Shown here: one piece after another, positions 46,427 to 57,752 of the stretch
How the letters are laid out: each line of letters opens with the position of its first letter
Position numbering within the stretch: position 1 is the first letter of the stretch
Assembly: GCA_030760725.1 (NCBI GenBank)
Contig: JASWHV010000018.1
Span: 17,578,273 to 17,642,272, forward strand
Direction: 5' to 3'
Length of the DNA: 64,000 nt
Source of the DNA: Neostapfia colusana
Lineage: Eukaryota > Streptophyta > Magnoliopsida > Poales > Poaceae
Made by a program: the position numbers and the translations under genes
Notes under the pieces: generated by a model
Told to the model about the DNA's origin: nothing
The model's database searches: none
What the model saw: the letters and a program-made list of their open reading frames with translations, nothing else

Positions 46427-47063
46427 GTGGCCCTCGGGCTCATCTCGGGGGAGGTATTGAGCCGCAGGTGGGGCTCCTATCTCTCCCGCGTGGTGGTTTT
46501 GAACTTGCGATTAGAGGAATCGAAGTGGTGGCGAGATTTTTGCGTAATGGGAGAGCGGCCGTACCTGGGAGGCGAAGAGGTTGATTGCCCTCGGTGTACT
46601 GGGTGCACCCAGTCAAAACAGAAGCGGATCGTCGTGTTCACCCTGACTTGATCGGTCACGGCATGGCAGCCGAGCGGTTGCCTCGGGGTAATTACTGCAA
46701 CTGCCCGTGAACCGATGGGGTACCGCGCTGCTTCCACCGGGAACCGTCGGACGTTCCTAAGTTTTACTCGCCTGTTCTGCCAATGCATGTCTGGTGGGCC
46801 TGGGCCTTACCTGTCATTGGCGAGCGCTAGAGCGGCGCGCTCTAGGGGTCGCCCCGGGTCATTTACGGCGGATACCGATGGGTCGGTCGCACTGCTCTCC
46901 TCGGGAACCGCCGGACGTTCCTGAGGTGTTATCCTCCCGGCTCCCAGTGGCTGATGGGTGGACCTGGGTCCAGCCCATCACTGTGGGAGGCGAATGGCCC
47001 ACGGCGTGCAGCGGTGGCGACTCAACCGCTGCACGTGTTGCGCTGCCTGAGACCGTAGACTGG

Positions 47064-47344
47064 TATAAAAGGAGGCCTTGTGGTGTAGGACGACATCTCT
47101 CCTCACCATGTGGCCTTTGTTCTACTCTTGCGCACTGGAAGTCGCTGCTTCCAGATGCTCTCACCCACCAGATGCTTCCTCACCGATAGTCCACTTCTGC
47201 GAGATGTTCGTGTGTGTGCGGCCTCCTGTGAGGGTCTCTGACGCATCCCACTTCTTGACGACCTTGGATAGAGGCACAAGCCATCCTGATGGCGTGCTGG
47301 TGGTACGGGAGGCCGTCAGAGACAGGGTCCTTGACTCACCGTGA
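47064..47344 (+). pseudogene. Antisense ORF remnant of element A with TATA box
   Basis: TATAAAA at 47064-47070 precedes a plus-strand frame from about 47105 (MWPLFYSCALEV) to 47342. Residues VHFCEMFVCVR match the HFCEMFVGV core of the antisense protein of element D at 61817. Almost all of the domain is missing, so it is a deletion remnant. It lies antisense to gag, next to the 3' LTR, where Tat elements such as RIRE2 are known to carry antisense ORFs. Confidence 0.65.
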
Positions 47345-47859
47345 ACCCCTACACCAGCGTCGAGAGGGGCTGGCTGCCGGTACCAGAGGGAGATTAGGTC
47401 CAGAGTGATGAAGCCTTCCTCCAGGTACTGTGGTAGGCAACAAAATCTGCCCTAGATGGCAATTTTGCCCACTCGACAATGGATGCCACTGTTGCCTCGG
47501 TCCAGCATGCATTGATGCCGACTTGGTGGCATTTGGCCGACGTGAACTGGATGTCATCGTTGCCTCGATCTAGCGTGCATTGCTGCCGACCTCAGTCTAA
47601 TAGCACGTGACCGTCTTACTGCACAGAGACCGGCTCGGGGGATAACAAAGCAAGCCATGGAGCAGAAGACTACTCGACTTGCAGCTGCTAAGTTCCTTAG
47701 TTGTCTTGTATCCCCTTTTGTACGCCAGACTCTATTATCAATGAAAGTAACTCTGTTTCAAGCCTTACATTGTCTTGTCTTGTATTTCTATGTTTGATGA
47801 ATGAGAAAGTCGGTCTGTTGGTCTTCCATCCATTAGTCACTTGGCGCAGGGTCCGGTAG

Positions 47860-49660
47860 GAAGGACCACTTTAGCCCTCGCGAGGTCCCCTAGTCCTTGA
47901 TGCCGCAAGGACCGGAGGCTCTCTAAGTTGCCAAAGCGGCTGATGTTCCATTGTTGTTTAATGTTGATGTGCACCCACTTCCTCTTGCGTGCTGCTGGGG
48001 TCCGGTCATATTGCTCGATTTGACCGGTCGTGGCGGCCCCCCGATAGTGCAAGACTTGAGCTCCGGAGCCCTTAGGAGGTGCCAACTTTGGTGGTCCAAG
48101 AGTGGCCCCCTGGGAAAGCTGGTGCCCCAGGATCAACCCTTCAGAGCCCTGTGGCCTGTATAGACACTAGGAGAAAGGGGTAACCGTGCCGTGCAATTGT
48201 ATTTTCCCTACTCGATGGCCCCATTATGGCTTATGGTCCTCTGCTAAGCTACGGGACCTAGGCAAATCGTTATAGTAACGTCCGGACCGTGGTTATTGTC
48301 CTTCCCGGGGTAGTGTACCCCCCCTGCACTCGGGTGCTGCGCTGGCAGAGGCAGGATTCACATGCTTAGGGCGTAGGACCAGTCTAAGCAGGCTACGCAC
48401 CCTGGACCTCCCGCTGGACAGACACCCCGAAGAGGGGAGGCATCCACCGGGCGCCACCATACCCAAGCAGGAAGGTAACCAGAGGGTCCAGAGACAATAC
48501 AGGTGCCTCAGGCATTTCCTCCTAGTAGCTGGACAACACAACTTTGGCCAAGAGCGAGACAGGGAAACCCAACTATGTACACGTCGCGGGGTGCGCAAAA
48601 ATATATGCAAGCTTGAAAGGAAAGCTGTAAAAATGTAGACGTATATAAGGTAGGGTAAGGGAGCGCAAAGGTCCAGAACGACTTAGCTGACGTGGGTAGC
48701 ACTTTGCCAATGCCCAAGCTTGTTCCTCCGAACCCTTAGCAGCGTAAGGACCCAGGGCACTCTGGTAGTGTGGCTACCACTCCTTCCGGGTCCCTGGCGG
48801 TGCAAGGACCCGAGGGGATCTCAGCCCTTGTCTCCAGCTTGCCATAGCTTGCGCTCCGAGCCTTGGAGTGGTCCGACGTCCTGCCCGCGTGGTTCACCGT
48901 GATGGCCCCCTGGTAGGTGTGACCACTTAGTGGGGGTGCATCTACCAAGTAGACTGGATATGGCAGGGCGTTAGCATCGGACCTCCCGAGGAGTTCGGGA
49001 CGCCACAAACCCATTCGGACCTGCAAGCATGGTAGAAAAAGGAGTAGTCGTGCCCTCTGGTCACTTTTCCTCGTTTGGTAGCATTACTGTGACTTACGGT
49101 CCTCAGCCGAGCTATGGAGCTTGGTTAATTCAATGTGGTCATCCAGGATGTGGTTGAAATCTTTCTCAGGGGTATGAGCCGTTTGGTTCCCCGGTACTGA
49201 GTTGTAGCGCTGAGGAGGCAGGATGCGTACGCTATGGGTGCGGTACTAGTCATAGCAGGCTACCCACCCTGGACCCCCCGCTGGCATAAGCCTTTTAGGG
49301 TAGGGCCATTCGGCACCATAAGGCCCCCGAGCAATGAGACAACCACCTGATCCCGGTACGACACATGTACATCACGCAGACCCGTCTACGGGAGGATAGG
49401 ACAGCTCCCGCTACAGTGGAACGAAGGAAAAGGTGACCGGCTACATGGCCGGAGCGGTATGGAAAGAAAACACGAGAAGGGTATTGGGGAAATGTCCGGG
49501 GTTTGGTTACACCTCTTGTCCGTAGCCGTGCTCTTTATGGCCCCCTAGTACTCAGTCGTTGCGCTGAGGAGGTAGGATGTGTACGCTATGGGTGCGGTAC
49601 CAGTCATAGCAGGCTACACATTGGACCTTCCGCTGTCGTTAACCTTTTAGCGAGGAAACC
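47860..49660. repeat. Diverged tandem modules of about 0.9 kb in element A
   Basis: Two modules and part of a third repeat the same order: a GTCC(T/C)TG..GCAAGGACC stretch, an ACTTTGG-type spacer, a GGCTTATGGTCCTC..GCTAAGCTA..GG block (48220, 49090), and a GCTGCGCTGGCAGAGGCAGGAT..GTACCAGTC..AGCAGGCTAC block (48325, 49205, 49555). Period is about 900 bases. The elements B and C carry single versions. No gene seen. Confidence 0.7.
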
Positions 49661-50434
49661 TTCCAGCGGCATGGATTCTAGGACAAGTGTGTAGAGCGGG
49701 ATCCGAACATGTCGCCTATAATTGATATGCATGAGCTAGCATAAACTGTAAATAGATTGCACGAGACAAGATACATTTTTTTCTTATTTCTGGCTTCCTT
49801 CGTGTGATAGGAGGCAACAGGCCGTGTAAGAAGGCAACGACCTGCCTCGGATAACAAGAGTAGCTAGACCCTTCCGAGACTTTAGCTGTTCTAAGCACTG
49901 TTCCTAGTCCTTATGACACCCTTACAAGAAAGAGAAAAAGAAAAAAACATCCTACCACTGCACTAAGGATAGAACTTACTGAGGTGTCCTTCATCCCGTG
50001 GTCTAGGTAGAGATACCTACCCCCTTCAGCCAGGCGGCGTATCTGAGGCGGCATGCTTGTACTGGTCGAGAGGGACCCTCCCAGCTGGGGCGAGGCTTGT
50101 CACCCCTCCTCGAGAGAGCATTGGCTCAGGCACCAGGTAGCTTTACCTTGAGCTGCCTACCCTTCGCCATATGTCTGGGCGTCGAGTGAGCCCTTGTTGC
50201 ACGACGAAGCGGGGAACACCCAGTTAGGCGTGGAGCGTCTTGCGTCGCTCGCTGTGGTCGTAGTCGGAGCTCTCACCTTGGTCATAGATGACCTTCAACG
50301 CCCGCTTGGCGTCATGGAGTTCCATCTCCTGGTCGGTTCTGACCTCTGGGTCAGCCTTTTGCTTACCCTCCCGCTGGTGGAAAGGTGCACCATCTTGGCG
50401 CTGCTGCCGGAGCTCTCGGAAGCGCTCTGTCAGC
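49661..50434. other. Gene-free internal stretch of element A
   Basis: Between the repeat modules and gag I see no supportable gene; short frames lack family features. Confidence 0.5.
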
Positions 50435-51877
50435 CTATGGATCTTCTGGCACTCGCTGGCGCTGTGCCGGTTGGTGTCGTGAACTGGGCACCTCTGGGAA
50501 CCATCGTCGCTGCCGGACGGCTGACGTGGGTGCTTGTCGGTGTGCGGCCCCCGGCCCGCCTGCAGCTGCTACTGCTGCTGCAGTGTGGGCCCCAGCCAGC
50601 GGCTTGTCCTTGCCGCCGATCTTCTTCTTCTTGCCGCCAGAGCTCTCCCTAGCAGACTCACCCCCCTTGTTGGGCGATGTGTGCCAGTTGCGGACCTCCG
50701 TGGCCCTGGCACACTTATCCGCAAAACTGAAGAGCTCGGAGACATCCTGCACGTCGTGCGTGGCCAACTTCTCGAGCATCTTCTTGTCGCGGACGCCCTG
50801 TCGGATGGCAACGACGACGGAGGCGTTAGAGATGCAGGGGGTGGTGTTCCTAACCTGGGAGAAACGCTGGATGAAGGAGCGCAGCGACTCTCCCTGTTGC
50901 TGTTGCAAGGCATGGAGGTCGGCCTCTGAGCCCGGCCGGATGTAAGAATTCCCGAAGTTGGCTGTAAACTAGCGGCACAACTCTTCCTAGGAAGTTATAG
51001 ACTCCAGGTATAAGTTCATGAGCCATGACTGGGCCGGCCCGGTCAAGGCCACGGGGAAGTAGTTGGCCATGATGGCCTCATCCCCTTCTGCAACTAGGAT
51101 GGTGGTGGAGTAGATCTGCAGGAACTCGACAGGGTTGACTGTCCCATCGAACTTCTCCGGCAAGTGCGGCTTGAACTTGTGCAGCCACACCGCCATACGA
51201 AGGTGTGGGGCAAGGGCCATGCAGCCTCCCACTGAGCCTAGGGAGACGGGGCTCTAGCCTGTGTAGATGGGGCGCATGGTACCCAGGGTACCATACTCCT
51301 CCCCGGGGCTACGACGCCACTCGCGCTGTCGCTCAATGGTGACGCAGCCATCTTCCTTCTGACAGCGGCGGCGGTCTAGCTCGCCCCTGAGGTCTGTGGT
51401 GGGGAGTCTGGACGTCGCCGTCGAGGGGCTTGTCATCGTCTTGTAATCCGTTGTTAGGGCATGAGGCGGCAGCTGCACCGTTTCTGGTCCCCTTGTCCGT
51501 TGGCACAGTGAGTTAAGCGCGGCGACGACTAGGTGGTCAACATCGTTGCGCCACTGCTCAGTAGCGGACGGGGAAGCTCCCACGCACGGGGGTTGTGAAG
51601 GAGTGCGCGGGCTGCTAGCAGCATGCTCTCTGGGCTGGCCTCGGTCGGCGCTTGGGACGACGTCGCAATCGAAGGCTGTGAGGAGGGAAATGGTATCATT
51701 GACGTAGGGACTTGCGCCGGTGCAGACGGTCCCACTCTGGGACCAGAGGACGCTTCCTGCTCCCTCTGCCGCTAGCGGCACGAGGGGCGGCAAGAACCTC
51801 TGATAGATTGGATGTTCACCATTGTGGGCTTCACGAACAGCTTCAAGAACCAAAATGCACCCTACCTGGCGCGCCAA
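50435..51877 (-). pseudogene. gag remnant of element A
   Basis: Read from the primer region leftward: an N-terminal segment with DVDHLVVAALNSL, the capsid core (FKPHLPEKFDGTVNPVEFLQ, then MANYFPVALTGPAQSWLM), SLRSFIQRFSQVRNTTP, RQGVRDKKMLEKLATH and a lysine/alanine-rich tail. This matches Ty3/gypsy gag of Tat/Athila style. Stops interrupt it: TAG near 51252, and two TAGs near 50982 and 50967 at positions where relatives have Trp and Gln, again pointing to C-to-T (or G-to-A) decay. No pol follows. Confidence 0.8.
51862..51877 (-). other. Primer binding site region of element A
   Basis: The minus strand reads TGGCGCGCCAGGTAGG just after the LTR end at 51879, a primer-site form I associate with Tat-type plant elements. 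Confidence 0.7.
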
Positions 51878-51878
51878 A

Positions 51879-53099
51879 TGTCGAAGTGTTTTCCTGCGAC
51901 ATTTCCCCCAGTCTGCTCGGAAGCAGCCTGCGGAGGTTCCTTTTTTTTGGAGGGGCTAGTGGATCTCTAAGGTTGGAGCACAATGGCGAAGAAGGACACG
52001 AGGTTTTACGTGGTTCGGGCCACCGGAGCGTAATACCCTACGTCCACGGGAGTGTTTACGGTATTGCTTGCGCGTATGAGTGTTTGAGTCAGTCGGCGTT
52101 AAGAACCCTTTGCCCGGAGGCTGCCCCGGTCCTTTTATAGCCCAAGGCCGAGGCAGTTACAAGGTGGCCCAGGACCCGACAGGTGGCCCCGCGGCTATCT
52201 GGATCCTATACATGAGCTATAGGCATTTACAGCTATATGCATTGTCACTGTCGGTGGAGTTACGGCACGCCGCATGACACGTCGGGCGCCTCTGACCGGG
52301 TGGCCGGTGATTACAAAGTCTCCGTCTTGTCGCTATGTCTCCTTGTTCTGATAGGCGGCTCTGCGCCGTTGGGTGGCACTGTTGTGCCGTCACGCCTCAT
52401 CACCCTGTATTTCACCGTAATGGTGCGCAGACGCGGGACAGAGGCGTGCGGTGTGCGCCATGCTTCTGGGGAAGGCGCGAGCCTTGAATGTTCGGTCTGA
52501 CAGCGTACCTTCTCCTTTACTCCTTGGCCATCTGCCCGTTGCTCGTTGGTGCAACGCCCGGGCGGCTGGCCCCCAGGACACGTGTCTCCACCGGAGCTGC
52601 CTTGCGGACTAGTGGGTGGTCCGGAGTTGTTGGACACGTGGCAGCACCGGAGCCCTCCCGTGCTAGAGATCGGGCCTGGGCCGTAGGACACGTGGCACAT
52701 CTGGAGCCTTCCTTGGGGGGAAGGTACACCTAGATTCACCGCCCACGTGGCAACTCCGGAGCCCTCCCATGCTGGAGGTCAGACCCAGAGCCGCGAGACA
52801 CGTGGCACCTCTAGATCTCTTTATGGCGGAGAGTGTGGATCGGAGGTTCCGGGCACGTGGCAGCGCCGGAGCCCTCCCTGGCAGAAGATCGGGGTCCGAC
52901 ACAGCTGGGCACAAGCCGGCTCCTAAGTCACCCTCGGCCGGTAGAAAGGCTAAAGGCCTAAAGACACGTGGCAACCCCTTGACTGCCAATGGGTCCCAAG
53001 GCACGTGACTTGCGCTGGAGCCCGCCTAAGCTAGAAAGGCGGGGCCGAGGTTATCTTTTATCCACTACGCGGTGGTACCCGGTCTGTAGGGTACCGACA
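51879..53099 (-). mobile_element. Tat-like LTR 1 (shared by elements A and B)
   Basis: Bounded by TGTCG at 51879 and CGACA at 53099 (inverted ends), 1221 bases. To its left is A's primer site, to its right the polypurine side of B (minus strand GGGCCCGGGGGCCAC), so it acts as 5' LTR of A and 3' LTR of B. A minus-strand TATA box CTATAAAA is at 52133-52140. A degenerate CACGTG-containing minisatellite fills about 52560-53010. Confidence 0.82.
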
Positions 53100-55927
53100 G
53101 TGGCCCCCGGGCCCATCTCGGGGGAGGTATTGAGCCCGCGGGTGGGGCCCCTATCTCTCCCACGTGGTGGTTTTGATCTTGCGATTTTGGGAATCGAAGT
53201 GGTGGCGAGATTTTCGAGTAGTGGGTGAGCGACCGTACATGGGAGGTGAAGAGGTTGCTTTCCCTCGGTGTAGTGGGTGCACCTAGTCAAAATAGCAGCG
53301 GATCATCGTGTCCACTGTGACTTGATTGGTCACAGCGTGGCAGCCGAGGGGTTGCCTCGGGGCAATTACTGCGACCGCCCGTGAACCGATGGGGTACTGC
53401 TGCTTCGCTCAGGAACCGCCGGACGTTCCCGAGTTTTACTCGCTTGTTCAGCCAGTGCCTGTCTGGGGGGGCCTAGGCCCTACCTGTCATTGGCGAGTGC
53501 TAGAGCGGCACGCTGGAGGGGTCGCCCCGGGTCATTTACTATGGCAACCGATGGGTCGTTCACACCTCTCTCCTCGGTAACCGTCGGGTGTTCCTGAGGG
53601 GTTATCCTCCCGGCTCCCAGTGGCTGACGGGTGGACCTGGGTCTAGCCCATCACTGTGGGAGGCAAATGGCCCACGGCGTGCAGTGGTGGCGACTCAACC
53701 GCCGCGTCTGTTGCGCTGCCTGAGGCCGTATACGGGTATAAAAGGAGGCCTTGTGGTGTAGGACGACACCTCTCATCACCATGTGGCATTTGTTCTCCTC
53801 TTGCGCACTGGAAGTCACTGCTTCTAGGTGCTCTCGCTCACCAGATGCTTCCTCACCGGTAGCCATCTTCGTCCACTTGTGCGAGATGTTCATGTGTGCA
53901 GCCTCTGGTGAGGGTCTCTGATGCATCCCACTCCTTGACGGCCTTGGATAGAGGCACAAGCCATCCTAATGGCGTGCTGGCGGTACGGGAGGCCGTCGAG
54001 ACAGGGTGCTCGACTCACCGTGAACCCCTACACCAGCGTCGAGAGGGGCTGCCTACCGGTACCCAAGGGAGGCTAGGTCCAGAGTGATCAAACCTTCCTC
54101 CAGGTACTATGGTAGACAGCAAAATCTGCCCTAGATGGCGATTTTTCCCACTCGACAATGGATGTCACTGTTGCGTTGGTCCAGCATGCATTGCTGCAGA
54201 CCTGGTGGCGTTTGGCCCACGCGAACTAGATGTCATTGTTGCCTCGATCCAGCGTGCATTGCTGCCGACCTCGGTCTAATAGCACATGACCGTCTCACTG
54301 GATAGAGACCGGCTCAGGGGATAACCAAGCAAGCCATGGAGCAGAAGACTACTCGACTTGCAGCTGCTAAGTTCCTTAGTTGTTTTGTATCCCCTTTTGT
54401 ACGCTGGACTCTATTATCAATGAAAGTAACTCTGTTTCAAGCCTTTCATTGTCTTGTCTTGTATTTCTGTGTTGATGAATGTGAAAGTCATTATGTTGGT
54501 CTTTCATCAGTCACTTAGCGCAGGGTCCGGTAGGAAGGACCACTTTAGCCCCCGCGAGGTCCCTTGGTCCTTGATGGTGCAAGGACCGCATGCTCTCTAA
54601 GTTGCCAAAGCGGCTGGTGTTCCCTTGTTGCTTAATGTTGATGTGCACCCGCTTCCTCTTGCGTGCTGTCGGGGTCCGACCGTCTTGCTCGGTTTGACCG
54701 GTCATGGCGGCCCCCCCGATAGTGCAAGACTTGAGCTCCGGAGCCCTCAGGAGGTGCCAACTTTGGGGGTCCGAGAGTGGCCCCCTTGGAAAACAGGTGC
54801 CCCAGGATCAACCCTTCAGACCGGAGCTCTGTAGCCTGCATAGACACTAGGAGAAAGGGGCCCATGCCGTGCAGTTATATTTTCCCTGCTCGATGGCCCC
54901 ATTATGGCTTATGGTCTTCTGCTAAGCTACAGGATCTGGGCAATTCGGTGTAGTAGCGTCCGGACCCTGGTTATCGTCCTTCCCGGGGTAGTGTACCACC
55001 CGGGCCCCCCGCACTTGGGTGCTGCGCTGGCAGAGACAGGATGCGCACACTTAGGGCGCAGGACCAGTCTAAGCAGGCTACGCGCCCTGAACCTCCCGCG
55101 TGGAGGTCGGCCCCTGAGCCCGGATGGATGTAAGAACTCCCAAAGTTGGGCGCAAATTGTCGGCACAACTCTTCCTAGGAGGTTATAGATTCCTGGGGTA
55201 AGTTCATGAGCCATGACCGGGCCGACCCGGTCAAGGCCACGGGAAAGTAGTTGGCCATGATGGCCTCATCCCCTCCTACAGCTAGGATAGCGGTGGAGTA
55301 GATCTACAGGAACTCGACGGGGTTGACTGTCCCGTCAAACTTTTCGGCAAAGTGCGGCCAGAACTTGCGTGGCCACACCGCCAGACAAAGGTGTGGGGCC
55401 ACAGCCATGCAGCCTCCTACTGAGCCTGGGGAGATAGAGCTCTGGCCCTCGTAGATGGGGCGCATTGTACCCAGGGTACCATACTCCTCCCCGAGGCTAT
55501 GATGCCACTATGGCGCCGGCGGTCCAGCTCACCCGTGAGGTCTATGGTGGGGATTCTAGATGTCGCCATCGAGTCTAAGGAGTCCGTTGTTAGGGCACGG
55601 GGCGACAGCTACACCGTTTGTGGTCACTGTCTCCGGTGGCACGGTGAGTTAAGCGCAGCAATGACTAGGTGGTCGACGTCATTGCGCCACTGCTCAGCAG
55701 CGGACGGGGAAGCTCCCGCGCCCGGAGGGTTGTGAAGGAGTGCGCGGGCTACTAGCAGCATGCTCTTCGGGCTAGCCTCGGCAGGCGCTTGCAACGCTGT
55801 CGCAACCGAAGGCTGCCAAGAGAGAACTGGTACCGTTGCCATAGCAACTGGCGCCGGCGCAGACGATCTTCCTCTCGGACCAGAGGATGCTTCCTGCTCC
55901 TTCTGCCGCTGGCGGTGCAAGGGGCGC
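53100..55927 (-). mobile_element. Tat-like element B internal region (deletion derivative)
   Basis: 53100-55105 is closely related to 46427-48420 of A, and 55108-55927 to 50905-51790 of A; the intervening 2.5 kb and the primer site are missing. The joint falls near 55106. TATAAAA at 53737-53743 and a short antisense frame with HLCEMF follow the pattern of A (to about 54030). 54031-55105 holds repeat-module sequence and no gene. Confidence 0.75.
55108..55927 (-). pseudogene. gag remnant of element B
   Basis: The segment parallels 50905-51790 in A (shared SWLMNL region, DVDHLVIAALNSP, GTMRPIYEG-side sequence) but is interrupted by several stops and ends in the LTR at 55928 without a primer site. 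Confidence 0.7.
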
Positions 55928-57273
55928 TGTCGAAGTGTGCCGTCGACACTTCCCCCGGGCCTGCTCTGGGCAGCCCGCGGAGGTTCTTTTTCGGAGGGAC
56001 TAGTCACTCGTGGAGAGCCTACTCGTCAGGGACGATGGTAGGAGAAGCTTGACACAGAGATTTTTACGTGGTTCAGGCCACCGGAGCATAAAACCCTACG
56101 TCCACGGTGAGCAGGGATGCTCGTTGTATTGCTTGGCGTTCAGAACCGGAGTCCTGAGCTTGAGGATGGAAATGAATTGATGGGGTGTGAATGGCTAAGG
56201 AGCGAACCCCAGAGGGAGTTGAGCAAAGTGTCGAACCCCTGCTAACGTTGCCTACCCGAGCCTTTTATAGTCCAAGGCTCGGGCGGCTTACAAGGTGGGC
56301 CCGAGACCCGACAGGTGGTCTCAGGGAGATTGCCTGCCATCTACCGTATACTGGAGTTACGCCGGTAGTTGTCTTTGGCGAGGGCTTCTGAGTCTTCGTC
56401 TTGCCGCCCTGCCCACGTCGCAAGCTAGGCGTTGTGGTTGATGACGGCAGGGGCGGCAGGGGATGTCTTGTCACTGCGTTTATTGGTGTAGAGCCTCTGA
56501 CGCAGCCTACCAGTCTTCACTGCGATGTGACTGGGCGCAACGGCACCTGACAGAGGCGTGCTCCGCGTCTCCGCGTCTTGGGAAGGCGCGGGTCTTGAAT
56601 ACCTTGTACGGACAAGGTATGGCGTGTCTTTACTCTTGCTGCCTACCGCACGGGGGCAGGTAGCGCTGTTCTGCTGGCCACGTGGCGGGCCCAGAGCTCT
56701 CCTCAGAGGAGAGGGAGGCCCGGCCCCGCTGGACACGTGGATCCTTTGAAGCTCTCCCTGTGGAGGGGGGAGGTCCGGCTCTTCTGGCCACGTGGTGGGC
56801 CCGGAGCTCTCCTCTGATTAGAGGGAGGTCCGGCCCCACTGGACACGTGGAGCCTTCGGGGCTCTCCCCGTGGTGGGGGCAGGTAGCGCTGTTCTGCTGG
56901 CTACGTGGCGGGCCCAGAGCTCTCCTCTGAGGAGAGGGAGGTCCGGCCCCGCTGGACACATGGCACCCTCGGAGCTCTCCCCGCTGAGGGGGGAGGTCCG
57001 GCTCTGTTGGCCACGTGGCGGGACAGGAGGTCTCCTCTAAGGGGAAGGAGGTCCGGCCCCACGGGACACGTGGCGCCCTCGGAGCTCTCCCAGCGGAGGG
57101 GGGGAGGTCCGGCTCTGTTTGCCACGTGGCGGGCTCGGAGCTCTCCTCTGAGGAGAGGGAGGTCCGGCCCCGCGGGACACGTGGCGCTCTCGGAGCTCTC
57201 CCCGCGGAGAGGGGCGAGGTCCTTAGGCAGTTTCTCCTATGCGCGGGGGTACCCCATATTGAGGGTACCGACA
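55928..57273 (-). mobile_element. Tat-like LTR 2
   Basis: TGTCG at 55928 to CGACA at 57273, 1346 bases. Minus-strand TATA box CTATAAAA at 56263-56270. It is clearly closer to LTR 3 (60245-61320) than to LTR 1. The purine-rich tract of element C follows at 57274. Confidence 0.85.
56676..57190 (-). repeat. G-box minisatellite in U3 of LTR 2
   Basis: Ten half-units of about 56 bases alternate between a GGCCACGTGGCGGG form and a GGACACGTGG form, each followed by GGAGCTCTCC and GGAGGTCCGGC. CACGTG or a one-base variant recurs at 56678, 56734, 56790, 56844, 56902, 56956, 57010, 57066, 57121 and 57177. Confidence 0.9.
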
Positions 57274-57656
57274 GTGGCCCCCGGGCCCATCTCGGGGGAG
57301 GTAATGAGCCCGATGTGGGCCCCCGTATCTTCCACTCCGCGCACCTTCTCAAAGACCCGCTTTGACCGCTGCCGGAGCACGAACAGTCGCGGGATCAGGG
57401 GAGCGTGTGCCTTGCTTGATGGCTGCTTTTACTGCGGTGGTTCCCAAGGCTGCCACTTCTGCATGTCGCAGCGCCTTTTCGGGAACCGCCAAAGCGTCCC
57501 GCCGGATCGACTTTTTGGGAGACTGACTTCTCTGCCCACCGCTTTTGCGGGACGGCTTGGGTCCACTTATCATTGATGCTTGGTCTTGGAGCTGAAGCGG
57601 TTGTCCAAGAAGTGCATTCGAAGAGTTTCGAATTAATTTGAATCAAGTATGGGAAG

Positions 57657-57663
57657 TATAAAA
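57657..57663 (+). promoter_or_regulatory. Antisense TATA box of element C
   Basis: TATAAAA in GGGAAGTATAAAAGGGGATC, about 95 bases before the antisense ATG at 57753. The flank up to the ATG is conserved with element D. Confidence 0.7.
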
Positions 57664-57752
57664 GGGGATCTTATCTGCATCGCAGGCTTCCCTTCGCACT
57701 TCCCCGAGCTTGAACCTTCCTTGTTCTTTGAGTTCTTGAGCTTCTGTTGGCC

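Larger units (their letters stand above)
46340..53099 (-). mobile_element. Tat-like non-autonomous element A
   Basis: Minus-strand element: 5' LTR 51879-53099 at right, primer-site region, decayed gag (50435-51877), a gene-poor middle made of diverged repeats, an antisense ORF remnant at left, and the last 87 bases of its 3' LTR (46340-46426), the rest displaced by the right chromovirus. No RT, RNase H or integrase is visible, so it depended on others. Gag features suggest the Tat/Athila side of Ty3/gypsy. 46427-47063 and 47345-48171 hold no gene beyond repeats and antisense-transcript-like sequence. Confidence 0.75.

Noticed and set aside
56676..57190. CRISPR-like array or coding repeats (several long overlapping frames on both strands)
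   Set aside because: Units are contiguous with no unique spacers, lie in LTR U3 of a eukaryote, and the frames on both strands are products of a G/C-rich repeat.
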